A DNA stretch of 42,523 nucleotides from a virus (IMGVR_UViG_3300012919_002157:1-42523); one strand, 5' to 3'; positions 8,301-16,141 are shown, counted from the first letter of the stretch. Numbers and translations are program-made. Notes: generated by a model not told the origin, from the letters alone.

Positions 8301-8509
8301 TACCAAAATCCTAGTACTCGGCCATTACCGGCAATAATTGCAAAGCAGGTAAGAATATGCAGTACTATCCAAAATGTCCTAAAAAATAGTGCTTTCCTAA
8401 CATCTTCTTGTGGTATTGGCAAAAATTCAGGTTTGTCTTCATCTGTAAGTCCAATGGGCATGCCTACAGTTCTAGCCCACCATTTGAGTAATCGCCTTTG
8501 TCCGCTCAT
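8300..8509 (-). CDS. Small single-span membrane protein
   Basis: 69 aa. A basic, Trp-containing N-terminus (MSGQRRLLKWWARTVG) is followed by one membrane segment at about residues 44-62 (FRTFWIVLHILTCFAIIAG). No family recognised. Both ends overlap the neighbours by one base (TAATG), so it is translated as part of a chain between the gene at 8509 and the ATP-grasp pair. Confidence 0.6.
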   Translation of the reverse strand: MSGQRRLLKWWARTVGMPIGLTDEDKPEFLPIPQEDVRKALFFRTFWIVLHILTCFAIIAGNGRVLGFW

Positions 8510-9369
8510 TATAGTACATCAGTGTCAGGTAAATCTGTGGTACTGCTAACCATTAATTGACTAAACTGTTTGTTGCTTTCTTTTACTTCAACAGGATTTT
8601 TTGTGTTTAGCCAAGTATCCCAGTCAACATTGTGGACACCTTCTTTAAATGGATCATTTGCTGGTTGTTTCAAACTATCCATATATGATTGTATCTGTTC
8701 ACTATCTTCTTTGGTATCTTCAGAAAGTTCAATTTCAAGCTCATTGTAAATTGTTTTGACAATGTCCAATTTGGATACATCTTCTGCATTTACAGAAACA
8801 TTCCAAGCATGCTTAGACTGTTTCATTTCAGCATTAACTAGATCCAACATCTGATCATCAGCTCTGTCTTGCCAATTTTCAGCATCATCAGGAAAAGCAT
8901 CATACAAAAAGAACCAACGTTGTTTTACATCTGTTCTAAGGTTGCTTTTTACTAGAACAGTTTTTACATCAGCTGTAGTAGTGCTTTCAGCTAGTTTTAT
9001 ATATTTGTCTGCAAAACGCCAGGTAGGAGGACATATTACAACACCTGGATAATTGCTTTCATTCAACAGTTTTATAAAATTAGCAAAAGCATCTTCTATT
9101 TGCTTGTCATTGTCCCAAATACACTCTTGAAAGTCTTGTAGCACACGTATTGATTCACCTAACTTAAGATCATCAACATTGGCTCTAAAATGTGCATAAA
9201 AAAAGTCTTGTGTGATTTCAGGATAGTATCCTGCCGCTCCTGCACTTACTGGCATAAACTGTGGTGGAGGTAACGTTACACTGTAAAAGTCAGTGCTTCT
9301 ACTGAGCATCCATGCCCATGGCATAGTGTTAACTCCAGTGTGTCTTGGAACAATAAGTATCTTTTTCAT
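8509..9369 (-). CDS. Hypothetical protein
   Basis: 286 aa, soluble and acidic toward the C-terminus. It starts MKKILIVPRHTGVNTMPW, a beta-strand and loop start typical of Rossmann-like folds, with VVICPPTWRFADKYIKLA in the middle. The last 70 residues are rich in Asp/Glu/Ser and probably extended. No family recognised. An AATAAATA late-promoter-like sequence lies just upstream on the minus strand at about 9375-9382. Confidence 0.6.
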   Translation of the reverse strand: MKKILIVPRHTGVNTMPWAWMLSRSTDFYSVTLPPPQFMPVSAGAAGYYPEITQDFFYAHFRANVDDLKLGESIRVLQDFQECIWDNDKQIEDAFANFIKLLNESNYPGVVICPPTWRFADKYIKLAESTTTADVKTVLVKSNLRTDVKQRWFFLYDAFPDDAENWQDRADDQMLDLVNAEMKQSKHAWNVSVNAEDVSKLDIVKTIYNELEIELSEDTKEDSEQIQSYMDSLKQPANDPFKEGVHNVDWDTWLNTKNPVEVKESNKQFSQLMVSSTTDLPDTDVL

Positions 9370-9380
9370 AACAATATTTA

Positions 9381-9677
9381 TTAGATTGTTGGTCTATCCT
9401 CGCTTGTACCAAGTATTGCATCAACATCAATACCAAATACTTTTTCACCATCAACTTCTATGCCTCTGGTCCATCTACCATGATCAACCAAGATATATTG
9501 GTTTTCTTCAATGTCTTGTACTTCTTCTCCAACACTGATTGTTTGAAACCATCTTGCTCTAATACCTGCTTCTGTGGCATCATCACCTGCTAGAATAACT
9601 CCTCCTGCTGTTTTTCTTTCAGCTTTTGGGTCTTCAAGTAAACGTGCTATAATTTTTGTTTTTAATGCTTTAATCAT
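9381..9677 (-). CDS. 31: Phage co-chaperonin, gp31/GroES-like
   Basis: 98 aa, the usual size of GroES and of the T4 gp31 type. Begins with the strand KTKIIARLLEDPKAERKTAGGVILAG (first barrel strand followed by a mobile-loop-like segment), then a bulge, and ends with ILVDHGRW...VFGIDVDAILG, matching the terminal strands of the GroES barrel. Co-chaperonins cap GroEL; gp31 replaces GroES so the major capsid protein can fold in the enlarged cage. ATG 9677 has AAGGAAA upstream. Identification is by fold pattern and phage context. Confidence 0.75.
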   Translation of the reverse strand: MIKALKTKIIARLLEDPKAERKTAGGVILAGDDATEAGIRARWFQTISVGEEVQDIEENQYILVDHGRWTRGIEVDGEKVFGIDVDAILGTSEDRPTI

Positions 9678-9689
9678 GACTTTCCTTCT

Positions 9690-10181
9690 CTATGGATTTT
9701 CAATTTCAACATCCATCATACTTCCATCACTGTATTCAATTTCCCAATATGCTGATCCATCTTCTCTAGTTTTTTTAGTACGATTGATTTCTACTTCTCC
9801 CTCAACTGTATGTTTTTCATACACTTCGGATTTTTTTATAATTTTAGGTTTTGCAGGTTTTGGTTCTGCTTTTGCCTTAGGCTTTGCTTTAGGCTTTTCT
9901 ACTACAGGTTCAGGTACTGGAGTTTCATCTACAACTGGTTCAGGTTCTGGTTGCGGAATTGGATCCTGCTTTAAACTTACTTCTACCTGCTCTTTAGGAG
10001 GTGTACTGTAATAATCTTGTATCACATCTTTTTGTGGTACAACTACATTATTTTGTCCATCAATGATATCACCTTTAGCATTGATTGGTGCATTACTTAC
10101 TGCACGTTCTCTTTCGTGTGCGGCCGCTAAAGCCTGCATGTCAAATGGTCTGCCTTTGTATGTTCTATGTCTAGGTGCCAT
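9690..10181 (-). CDS. Proline/lysine-rich phage protein with linker
   Basis: 163 aa. The N-terminus (MAPRHRTYKGRPFDMQALAAAHERERAV, up to about residue 30) is basic and followed by a PQKDVIQDYY region. Residues 75-115 form a low-complexity Pro/Glu/Lys/Val linker of PEPEP and KPKAKPKAK type. A compact acidic C-terminal domain follows (WEIEYSDGSMMDVEIENP). The N-terminus resembles conserved hypothetical proteins of T4-like marine phages, to my recollection. Role unknown; the flexible linker suggests a structural or scaffolding part. Confidence 0.6.
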   Translation of the reverse strand: MAPRHRTYKGRPFDMQALAAAHERERAVSNAPINAKGDIIDGQNNVVVPQKDVIQDYYSTPPKEQVEVSLKQDPIPQPEPEPVVDETPVPEPVVEKPKAKPKAKAEPKPAKPKIIKKSEVYEKHTVEGEVEINRTKKTREDGSAYWEIEYSDGSMMDVEIENP

Positions 10182-10189
10182 AATTATTC

Positions 10190-10702
10190 CTATTTCAAAA
10201 ATTCCGCTATGTCTAAATTATAGCGAATACTGTTAATGCGATGAACGCCAATTAGATACAATACATAACTTGCAACACTTGATCCTCTACCTACACCCCA
10301 AACTATATCTTTACTACGCATAGTATCTATAAAGTAAACGAGCCAACGCAATACTGGATACATATTGCGTTCTTTGTATAAGTGTAGTTCAGTTGCTACT
10401 CGGTCAACTTCTTCCTGTGTACTACATTTGTCCAGCAAATAATGTTCTATATCCAGTTGCTTATACTTATCTGGCAGATACCAATTGCTTGTGCATCTTT
10501 CAACAAACTGTTCTGCAGATTCACTGCTGGGTTTTTCAATGTTGATTTTTGCTGGAGTATCAAAATAGTTGCTCCAATTATTGTATTCATTTACAAGATC
10601 AGTATCATTGCTTACCACTGTGTTTACATTATTGTTGCGTAGCCAAACTTCAACTATATCATCACTGCTGATCACTTGCTGATAATTAGAGTTCATCTTC
10701 AT
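10190..10702 (-). CDS. DNA polymerase III alpha (DnaE)-like fragment protein
   Basis: 170 aa. The C-terminal part aligns with the start of the C-family polymerase palm: a helix with YKERNMYPVLRWLVYFIDTM, then GVGRGSSVASYVLYLIG and RYNLDIAEFLK, matching the DnaE block 'v.vGpGRGSgagSlvay.lgIt..dPl.y.L.FERFLN'. It stops just before the position of the catalytic Asp residues (PDFD), so polymerase activity is impossible. It has a clean start, RBS and neighbour coupling, so it is kept as a gene and is not decayed. The role could be a DNA-binding or decoy/regulatory module. Confidence 0.65.
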   Translation of the reverse strand: MKMNSNYQQVISSDDIVEVWLRNNNVNTVVSNDTDLVNEYNNWSNYFDTPAKINIEKPSSESAEQFVERCTSNWYLPDKYKQLDIEHYLLDKCSTQEEVDRVATELHLYKERNMYPVLRWLVYFIDTMRSKDIVWGVGRGSSVASYVLYLIGVHRINSIRYNLDIAEFLK

Positions 10703-10929
10703 CCTATATTTAAAATGTTGTCCATTGCATCATCTGGTTTGTCTTCGTCTTTGAGTTTTTCTTTGACGTGTCTTAGAGTAATTTGATGATTGATTTCTGA
10801 CATCATCATTTCAAACTGTGAATGCACTGTTGGACTATTGCTGGCTTGAAGAGCTATTGCACGTTTTTTGCTTAGTTCTATTCGTGCATCCAGTAGCTCT
10901 TCAAGACTCATGTTAGAATACTGTTCCAT
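10699..10929 (-). CDS. Small helical hypothetical protein
   Basis: 76 aa, nearly all helical and charged (SLEELLDARIELSKKRAIALQ... SEINHQITLRHVKEKLKDED), likely a coiled-coil or helical hairpin. The stop overlaps the start of the DnaE-like gene, so the two are co-translated and may form a complex. No family recognised. Confidence 0.6.
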   Translation of the reverse strand: MEQYSNMSLEELLDARIELSKKRAIALQASNSPTVHSQFEMMMSEINHQITLRHVKEKLKDEDKPDDAMDNILNIG

Positions 10930-10944
10930 TTACTGTAATTATTT

Positions 10945-11631
10945 TTATTCTCTGTTGCCAAGAAGCATCAGCAACATCTGAAACAGGTTGATAAAATTAA
11001 GATACAAGCTGATTGCAAACTTGATACCATATCTTTCGTCTCTGGTTTGAATAAAGATTGCTTTTGCAGTTTGTGTATCATATGCTGTTAATCCTGTGAA
11101 GATTAGAACACCAATGATGCTTATAGCAAACATCAATGCAGTACTGGCCATAAAAATGTTTACAACACTAGCAATAATAATACCAATCAAACCAATAAAC
11201 AGAAAACTGCCCCAGCTGGTTAGATCTCTATCAGTGGTATATCCATACAAGCTGGCGCCTGCAAATGTGGCACTGGTGATAAAAAACACCTGCGTTATAC
11301 TCATTGCGGTATAAACTGCAAAGATGGTGCTAAGACTAAGTCCCATCAGTGTAACAAATGCATAATAAAAAAGTGTAAGTTTTTTGATATCCCAGTTCTG
11401 TCCTGCAAAACTGTACCAAAAAATCATACCCAATGGTGCAAACATGGCAATCCAAATCAAACCGCCCATTGCGTAAAGTAGTCCGCTACTGTAGGTTAAC
11501 CATGCTACTGCACCACTGACAGCTAGTCCGCTGGCAGTGTGATTGTACATTGTAAGCATAAGTTGTCTAAGACCTTGATCAAACTCTGCCGTAGGTCCTT
11601 CACTAGCATACATACGTTCATACTTGTTCAT
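10945..11631 (-). CDS. Bax inhibitor-1 / YccA-family membrane protein
   Basis: 228 aa with about seven hydrophobic segments. The segment near residues 185-200, GLTAYDTQTAKAIF, matches the conserved GL.AYDTQ motif of UPF0005/BI-1 family (YbhL/YccA-type) proteins. Members are integral inner-membrane proteins; YccA modulates the FtsH protease, and others are calcium-leak channels. The start is ATG 11631 (MNKYERMYAS) with AAAAGGAGAAAC upstream; the longer ORF start lacks a site. It overlaps the 36-aa gene upstream. In a phage it could protect phage proteins from FtsH, an inference. Confidence 0.8.
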   Translation of the reverse strand: MNKYERMYASEGPTAEFDQGLRQLMLTMYNHTASGLAVSGAVAWLTYSSGLLYAMGGLIWIAMFAPLGMIFWYSFAGQNWDIKKLTLFYYAFVTLMGLSLSTIFAVYTAMSITQVFFITSATFAGASLYGYTTDRDLTSWGSFLFIGLIGIIIASVVNIFMASTALMFAISIIGVLIFTGLTAYDTQTAKAIFIQTRDERYGIKFAISLYLNFINLFQMLLMLLGNRE

Positions 11632-11728
11632 TGTTTCTCCTTTTAACTGTAGCAGTATAATAGCCTGCTCCAAAACTAACGGCTACTACTACAAACATAG
11701 CAATGCCGTGCCAAACTAAAAAGTCCAT
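11618..11728 (-). CDS. 36-aa single-span membrane peptide
   Basis: Reads MDFLVWHGIAMFVVVAVSFG then AGYYTATVKRRNNEQV. One membrane helix is followed by a basic tail, giving an N-out/C-in orientation. ATG 11728 has GGAG six bases upstream, inside the end of the preceding gene. Its last 14 bases overlap the start of the BI-1-like gene, which suggests translational coupling and a possible accessory role for that membrane protein. Confidence 0.6.
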   Translation of the reverse strand: MDFLVWHGIAMFVVVAVSFGAGYYTATVKRRNNEQV

Positions 11729-11731
11729 TTT

Positions 11732-11998
11732 TTACTCCATCATCATTTTACCTGGTCCAGCCTTTGGAGGCTCAACCGGTTCTATATTATCTACCATTTC
11801 CTTTAGATACTGCTGATATTTTTCTCGCATTATATCAATTCCAAAATCAATCAGTAGTAATCCAACTGTAATTAGTCCAGCATATGGTACAATAAAACTA
11901 CCGCATATTCCAATCAGCATATAAAATGCATATCGCAAAGAATATGATTCCCATCTACTGAAATCAAACAGCCAACCTAAAAATCCTAGTATTTGCAT
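11732..11998 (-). CDS. Small two-span membrane protein
   Basis: 88 aa. Hydrophobic segments lie at about residues 22-38 and 40-55. An amphipathic segment, DIMREKYQQYLKEMVDNI, follows, then a Pro/Met-rich tail. No family recognised. It directly precedes the 36-aa membrane peptide and the BI-1-like gene, making three consecutive membrane proteins. Confidence 0.6.
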   Translation of the reverse strand: MQILGFLGWLFDFSRWESYSLRYAFYMLIGICGSFIVPYAGLITVGLLLIDFGIDIMREKYQQYLKEMVDNIEPVEPPKAGPGKMMME

Positions 11999-12018
11999 AT
12001 TTGTTCTCCTACTACTAA

Positions 12019-12201
12019 TTATCTTCTTACATTACATTGTGGGCACCAATCGTTTTCGCCCAATTCTGTTCTACATTCAGGACATACAGCTCTCAACATA
12101 TATTCATATGGAACCTCACCGTAGCCTACACACCTATCCCATTGGCGTTGAGTGTAGCCTTCAAATATCGCCTTCAGCCCTGTTTTCACTCGAGAAGGCA
12201 T
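12019..12201 (-). CDS. Zinc-ribbon small protein
   Basis: 60 aa. The C-terminal half carries CPEC...CPQC, a two-knuckle zinc ribbon. ATG 12201 is preceded by CAGGAGGCGAATTCA, a near-perfect ribosome-binding site, so this start is preferred over the ATG at 12243. It overlaps the 3' end of the MazG gene by 41 bases. The N-terminal part (MPSRVKTGLKAIFEGYTQRQW) is basic. Such proteins often bind nucleic acid or a protein partner; the specific role is unknown. Confidence 0.65.
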   Translation of the reverse strand: MPSRVKTGLKAIFEGYTQRQWDRCVGYGEVPYEYMLRAVCPECRTELGENDWCPQCNVRR

Positions 12202-12571
12202 TGAATTCGCCTCCTGGGTATCTTGCTTTGAGTTTTTCAACATTGTTTCCTATTACTTCATTAGGATCTACTCCTAATGCTCTGCATGAATTTATCCAAT
12301 ACCATGCAACATCACCCAGCTCACTTGCTAGATGTTTTTTGATATCGTCTGTCATTTCTTTGCCTTGAAACACACACTTTTTAATTAGTTCAGCAAATTC
12401 ACCTGCTTCACTGCTCATGCCAACTGCACCAGTTAGCAGTGTTGCCATGTTAACATTGGATTGATTTTCAAGTGCTTCTAATCTATTGCACAGTTCAACA
12501 GTTTCATTACTGGCGGTACTGGTTACGCCTTGTACAAATTCTTTGTACTTGTTTAAGTCTATATTGTTCAT
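12161..12571 (-). CDS. mazG: MazG-like nucleotide pyrophosphohydrolase
   Basis: 136 aa, an all-helical MazG domain. GMSSEAGEFAELIKKC (about residues 50-65) gives the ExxE half and HLASELGDVAWYWINSC the ExxD half of the magnesium site. MazG hydrolyses NTPs/dNTPs, and in some cases (p)ppGpp, to monophosphates. It is a common auxiliary gene of marine T4-like phages, thought to influence nucleotide pools. ATG 12571 follows the MaoC stop within a few bases, and AAAGGATAA serves as both stop and ribosome site. Confidence 0.8.
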   Translation of the reverse strand: MNNIDLNKYKEFVQGVTSTASNETVELCNRLEALENQSNVNMATLLTGAVGMSSEAGEFAELIKKCVFQGKEMTDDIKKHLASELGDVAWYWINSCRALGVDPNEVIGNNVEKLKARYPGGEFNAFSSENRAEGDI

Positions 12572-12574
12572 TTT

Positions 12575-13033
12575 TTATCCTTTGAATACTTGTAGTTTAC
12601 GCCAACTTACTGTTACAGCAGGTTTTGACTTGTTTTTGATTTCAATGTATCCTTTGTCAAATGTCATGTAACTGTTGGGTATTCTATGCTTCTTAAATTT
12701 ATCAAGCTCATACACCAACCGAACACTATCGTTTACATATACAGGAGATCTAAATCTACAATTTTCCATGCCCACTATTATCAAACTCTGTTCTTCTGGC
12801 CATGGTTCTCGTGTTTTGAATATCATTCCTGGAATCAAACTGGCTGTTAAAAAACCATGTGCAACTATACCACCGTACAATGAATTTTTAGCATACTCAG
12901 GATCCATGTGTATTGCTTGTTCATCATCGGTTACTTTTCCAAATACGTTAATGGTTTCTTGATCTATAAGTTTCCATGCACTTTTGTAGACCTTGCCTAC
13001 TTCAGATTGGAATCTTGCTTCAAGACTATTCAT
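12575..13033 (-). CDS. MaoC-like (R)-enoyl hydratase, hot-dog fold
   Basis: 152 aa. VTDDEQAIHMDPEYA carries the hydratase-2 D-x4-H dyad (about residues 36-41), and YGGIVAHGFLTASLIPGM is the conserved 'GGriaHGml' block. These enzymes hydrate trans-2-enoyl-CoA or enoyl-ACP; in bacteria they feed lipid or polyhydroxyalkanoate synthesis. The start is ATG 13033 with GGAG six bases upstream. It follows its own sigma70-like promoter. Unusual cargo for a phage; it could alter lipid metabolism. Confidence 0.8.
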   Translation of the reverse strand: MNSLEARFQSEVGKVYKSAWKLIDQETINVFGKVTDDEQAIHMDPEYAKNSLYGGIVAHGFLTASLIPGMIFKTREPWPEEQSLIIVGMENCRFRSPVYVNDSVRLVYELDKFKKHRIPNSYMTFDKGYIEIKNKSKPAVTVSWRKLQVFKG

Positions 13034-13061
13034 GTACAACTCCAAAATAATTCACTACTTC

Positions 13062-13091
13062 ATTGTAAACGAATCAACCCTTGTTTGTCAA
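13062..13091 (-). promoter_or_regulatory. Sigma70-type promoter upstream of maoC-like gene
   Basis: On the minus strand TTGACA (13091-13086) and TACAAT (13067-13062) are 18 bases apart, about 30 bases before the ATG. It lies in the only sizeable gap between the Fe-S module and the MaoC/MazG genes. It lacks the CAAGATGTCT spacer of the P1 class. Confidence 0.7.
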
Positions 13092-13102
13092 CCAATTTAT
13101 TA

Positions 13103-13411
13103 TTATACTGCAAAACTTTCACCACAACCACATGACGCAGTTGCGTTTGGATTTTTGACCGTCAAGTAATTTCCACCTAGTTCACGTACATAATCTACAG
13201 TACAACCAAATAAAAACATTTCAGCCATTGGATCCACTACTAATATATCATCTAATACAGGAAACGTTTTGGGATCATCTGTCATGTCCCATTCATACTT
13301 GAAACCACTACAACCACCACCTTTTACATTCAAGGTAGCATATTTTTTACCACTTTCTGATAATGCATTTATGAGATAGTCTTTTGCATTATCACTTATG
13401 CTTAACATCAT
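13103..13411 (-). CDS. A-type Fe-S cluster carrier (IscA/SufA/ErpA family)
   Basis: 102 aa. The three invariant cysteines are present: C34 in GGGCSGFKYEW and C94/C96 in SCGCGESF, spaced as in IscA/ErpA/SufA. Such proteins bind a [4Fe-4S] or [2Fe-2S] cluster and pass it to apo-enzymes. ATG 13411 has AGGAG about 8 bases upstream. It is last in a run of Fe-S genes (SufE, DUF59, ferredoxin, carrier). The exact subfamily cannot be assigned by eye. Confidence 0.88.
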   Translation of the reverse strand: MMLSISDNAKDYLINALSESGKKYATLNVKGGGCSGFKYEWDMTDDPKTFPVLDDILVVDPMAEMFLFGCTVDYVRELGGNYLTVKNPNATASCGCGESFAV

Positions 13412-13442
13412 GTTACGGCTCCTACTTTATTATTATTACTTA

Positions 13443-13778
13443 TCACCAATCTTCTTGGAACATAGCCATACGTTCTTCTTTGGTTTTTTCTCTATTTTGT
13501 TCATAATCAGGCAGAGGATCTGTTTGATCAGTGATTACATGATCTGCCCAACGTTCTGCGTATTTGGCATTGAACTCTATCCATTCCTGTGCTTCATTGG
13601 CTGTGTCTGGTAGAATTGCTTCTTCTGGACATTCAGGTTCACACACTCCACAATCAATGCACTCATCTGGATTAATTACTAGTGTGTTTGGTCCTTCATA
13701 AAAACAATCAACAGGACAAACACTTACACAGGTTGTGTGCTTACAGCCTATGCACTTGTCATTTACAATGTATGTCAT
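13443..13778 (-). CDS. fdxA: 7Fe ferredoxin (FdxA type)
   Basis: 111 aa. Cysteines C9, C17, C21, C40, C43, C46 and C50 match the FdxA pattern, with a [3Fe-4S] cluster (C9, C17, C50) and a [4Fe-4S] cluster (C21, C40, C43, C46). The acidic Trp/Tyr-rich C-terminal extension of about 55 residues (after PEEAI) is also typical of alphaproteobacterial FdxA. A low-potential electron carrier, it could supply electrons to radical SAM, nitroreductase or Fe-S assembly steps. Full-length and intact. Confidence 0.88.
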   Translation of the reverse strand: MTYIVNDKCIGCKHTTCVSVCPVDCFYEGPNTLVINPDECIDCGVCEPECPEEAILPDTANEAQEWIEFNAKYAERWADHVITDQTDPLPDYEQNREKTKEERMAMFQEDW

Positions 13779-13788
13779 AAAATTTTTA

Positions 13789-14103
13789 CTACTCCCAAAG
13801 CCCTAGTACCATACGGGCTTCCTCACTCATCATTTCTGGTCCAAATGGAGGTGTAAACGTAGTTATCACCTCACACTCGTCAACGCCTTCTACACTGGTT
13901 GTTGCCCAGCGAATATCTTCTACTATCTGATCTGCGGCTGGGCAAAATGCACTTGTAAGAGTGTGAGTAACTGTAACATGTGGAAGTTTCTCTAGATCAA
14001 TATCATAGATCAAACCAAGGTCGTAGATGTTGATTGCAATTTCAGGATCATATACACCTCTGAGATTGTCTACTATGGTCTGTCCTATTAGTGCTTTACT
14101 CAC
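13789..14103 (-). CDS. sufT: SufT-like DUF59/MIP18 Fe-S maturation protein
   Basis: 104 aa, a single DUF59 domain. [19 protein letters not shown] (residues 17-35) is the family hallmark (DPE...DLGLI), and [11 protein letters not shown] places the reactive Cys at residue 54. SufT helps mature Fe-S proteins; the related PaaD and CIA2 do so for specific targets. The start is GTG 14103, overlapping the SufE stop by 8 bases, with AAGGT upstream. Its place between sufE and a ferredoxin supports an Fe-S role. Confidence 0.85.
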   Translation of the reverse strand: MSKALIGQTIVDNLRGVYDPEIAINIYDLGLIYDIDLEKLPHVTVTHTLTSAFCPAADQIVEDIRWATTSVEGVDECEVITTFTPPFGPEMMSEEARMVLGLWE

Positions 14104-14491
14104 CAGCTTGTACCTTCATTAAATCCATCATTTGGAAAAAACCATTTCCACGTTGGGCACTCAATATCTCCTTGATACCAAGACTTTCACCAACCTGTTT
14201 TGGATCGCATACCGCAACTTCTTCAAGTGGAACACTGTTGAAAATATCCACCAACAGATAAGCATAACCTGATGCTATCATTCCTGTACTGTATGCTTTA
14301 AATTTATCTTCGTGTCGTGCTACAAATAAATCATACTGACATCTACTTACTCTTGTAGCCTCTGTACGTAGATGTTCGGGTAGCGGATCGTTTCGTAGTT
14401 TTCGTCCTTCGTCAATCAGATGTTCATACAACATTAGATCATCGTCAAACATTTCAAAAGTATCTCGCCACTCTTTTATTCTTTGTTCCAT
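14096..14491 (-). CDS. sufE: SufE-family sulfur acceptor
   Basis: 131 aa. The reading YEHLIDEGRKL...RVSRCQYDLFV matches SufE ('YeyLIelGr.LP......V.GCqS.VWl'), with the reactive Cys at residue 51, the same number as in E. coli SufE. SufE takes persulfide sulfur from the cysteine desulfurase SufS and delivers it to SufBCD. No SufS or SufBCD is seen here, so it would act on host partners. The usual GCQS is RCQY here. ATG overlaps the upstream stop as TAATG. Confidence 0.85.
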   Translation of the reverse strand: MEQRIKEWRDTFEMFDDDLMLYEHLIDEGRKLRNDPLPEHLRTEATRVSRCQYDLFVARHEDKFKAYSTGMIASGYAYLLVDIFNSVPLEEVAVCDPKQVGESLGIKEILSAQRGNGFFQMMDLMKVQAGE

Positions 14492-15210
14492 TAATACGCA
14501 TATTCTCCTAAATAATTCATTACTTCATTGAATCCTTTTGTAATTTGCACACTTTGATTATTTTTATCTTCTAGTGCAAGTTTTAAAGGATAATCATTTC
14601 CGCCTGGTTCCATCATATCACCAAAAAATACTACTTCTCCATAGGCAAAATCTTTTGCTATCTGCGATTTATCACAGCCTACCTGCATGATATCCAAACC
14701 AGTTTCTCCAGCCACCAATGCCACACAATTATATTTTTCTTTGAAAAGATCATTAAACATCAATGCTATCTTTTCACGTTCGCCTGTATCATTGTCCCAT
14801 TCCACATACATCTGTCTTTCAGCTTGTGTAAGCATATTTCTACCTGGTATACTAAAATTACAAGTGCCAGTTCTGTGTTCAATATGATTGCCCACACGCA
14901 AAGGAAACTTGGATTGTTCCAGCACTTTTTCTAACCAAAACACACAATCCTCATTCAGTCGCCAATCGCTTTTGTATATCTCTATGCCTGTGGCCCAAAC
15001 ACTGTTACCACTACAATTATAACTTCGTTTGACAGCCATCATCACATCTTTGCCAAGCTGTTCCAGTGTTTTATCATAATCACTACCGGTTGCAAGATAA
15101 ACTTCGTTGCGTGAACAAAAATCTAAAAACCATTTTTCAAATTCAGGATTTATTTTAGCTCTGCTTGGCGTGAGTGTTCCATCTACATCAAAAATAAATT
15201 TATTTGGCAT
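14491..15210 (-). CDS. HAD-family phosphatase, phosphomannomutase-like
   Basis: 239 aa. DVDGTLTPSR at residues 8-17 is the HAD motif I with the nucleophile D8 and D10. GDMMEPGGNDYPL near residue 200 matches the C-terminal motif of eukaryotic-type phosphomannomutase (PMM2), and CNFSIPGRNMLT also resembles PMM. It could interconvert mannose-6-P and mannose-1-P for GDP-sugar synthesis, or be a sugar phosphatase. It overlaps the SGNH-like gene upstream by 11 bases, and SufE follows by TAATG. Confidence 0.75.
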   Translation of the reverse strand: MPNKFIFDVDGTLTPSRAKINPEFEKWFLDFCSRNEVYLATGSDYDKTLEQLGKDVMMAVKRSYNCSGNSVWATGIEIYKSDWRLNEDCVFWLEKVLEQSKFPLRVGNHIEHRTGTCNFSIPGRNMLTQAERQMYVEWDNDTGEREKIALMFNDLFKEKYNCVALVAGETGLDIMQVGCDKSQIAKDFAYGEVVFFGDMMEPGGNDYPLKLALEDKNNQSVQITKGFNEVMNYLGEYAY

Positions 15211-16141
15211 TGATCCATTCCTCTACTTTGTTTGCTATTATTGGTTGTACTGTAGGACCTAGATGATCATCTGGGCATTCTCTACAAGATATTTCAAATT
15301 CATGATTATGATGTCTTTTGAGATACTGTTTCACACAAGGTTCTATTATTTTATACCTTTTGTCCACTGCTTCTAAACCTTGGTCTTGTACTCTCCAATC
15401 CCAAATCATGTATCCTACACGTTTTGCACGTGATTCAGCAATGTTTATCATGCTGGCAATTTCTTGTTCAAAATGTAATTCAGCATCTGCGTGTCCACTG
15501 TTCATGGTATCAATGCAGAGTTCTACGTACTTGTCATACCATTCGCCAAAATAGTCTTCATATTGATCTAGATCACTATCAGAAAACAAATCTTCTCCGT
15601 CTTTTCTGTGATAATCTTTGAGTTCTCTACGTATATGATCCACTGGCACACTGGTATCTTTCATTGTTTTGAAAGCTCTATAAATCAATAGATGTGTTCT
15701 AAGATATTTGTCACTGCGTAAATCTTCTTTGTATTCAGTGTCACTTTTGATCCATGTGTCTGATTTACTTCTACTGGCTTTATTGTACATGTGTTTGTAT
15801 GCTGGAAAGCTGGTAAAGTCCCAGAAGTTTCTAGGTTCAATTATAATAATATCTGGATCAGGCAAACTTGTATCTAGCACCGCGGTTCTAAGCACACTGT
15901 ATATTTCTAGATTATTTGCACCTGGTGATGCAAAATTCAAATAATCAATTCCTAAATTTTTTGCAAGTATCCTTGGCCATGGCACTGGAATATACTTGAT
16001 GGAATCACGTACTTTTTTATTGCCTTTGTAAAATTGATCTTTTAAAAAATCTTCTTTGCCCACATAGTGTTCTGGATAGATTTGGTGCCATTTGCCATGA
16101 CATGTACCAGCGGTATGGCTAGTGCCAAAAAACCAAATCAT
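15200..16141 (-). CDS. SGNH-hydrolase-like protein
   Basis: 313 aa from ATG 16141, with GGAG seven bases upstream. Opens with IWFFGTSHTAGTCHG, resembling the GxS block of SGNH/GDSL hydrolases. YLNFASPGANNLEIYSVLRT then resembles the block II Gly/Asn region, and PDIIIIEPRNFWD is the strand before block III. The C-terminal third is charged and helical. It might be an esterase or acyltransferase on glycans. The catalytic triad is not fully identifiable by eye. Confidence 0.55.
   Translation of the reverse strand: MIWFFGTSHTAGTCHGKWHQIYPEHYVGKEDFLKDQFYKGNKKVRDSIKYIPVPWPRILAKNLGIDYLNFASPGANNLEIYSVLRTAVLDTSLPDPDIIIIEPRNFWDFTSFPAYKHMYNKASRSKSDTWIKSDTEYKEDLRSDKYLRTHLLIYRAFKTMKDTSVPVDHIRRELKDYHRKDGEDLFSDSDLDQYEDYFGEWYDKYVELCIDTMNSGHADAELHFEQEIASMINIAESRAKRVGYMIWDWRVQDQGLEAVDKRYKIIEPCVKQYLKRHHNHEFEISCRECPDDHLGPTVQPIIANKVEEWINAK

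Noticed and set aside
13103-14491. Bacterial chromosome origin for the window
   Set aside because: Fe-S, Prs, RpiB and PiT genes alone could be bacterial, but gp44, gp31 and gp30-type genes, late promoters and overlap-rich packing fit a phage better.
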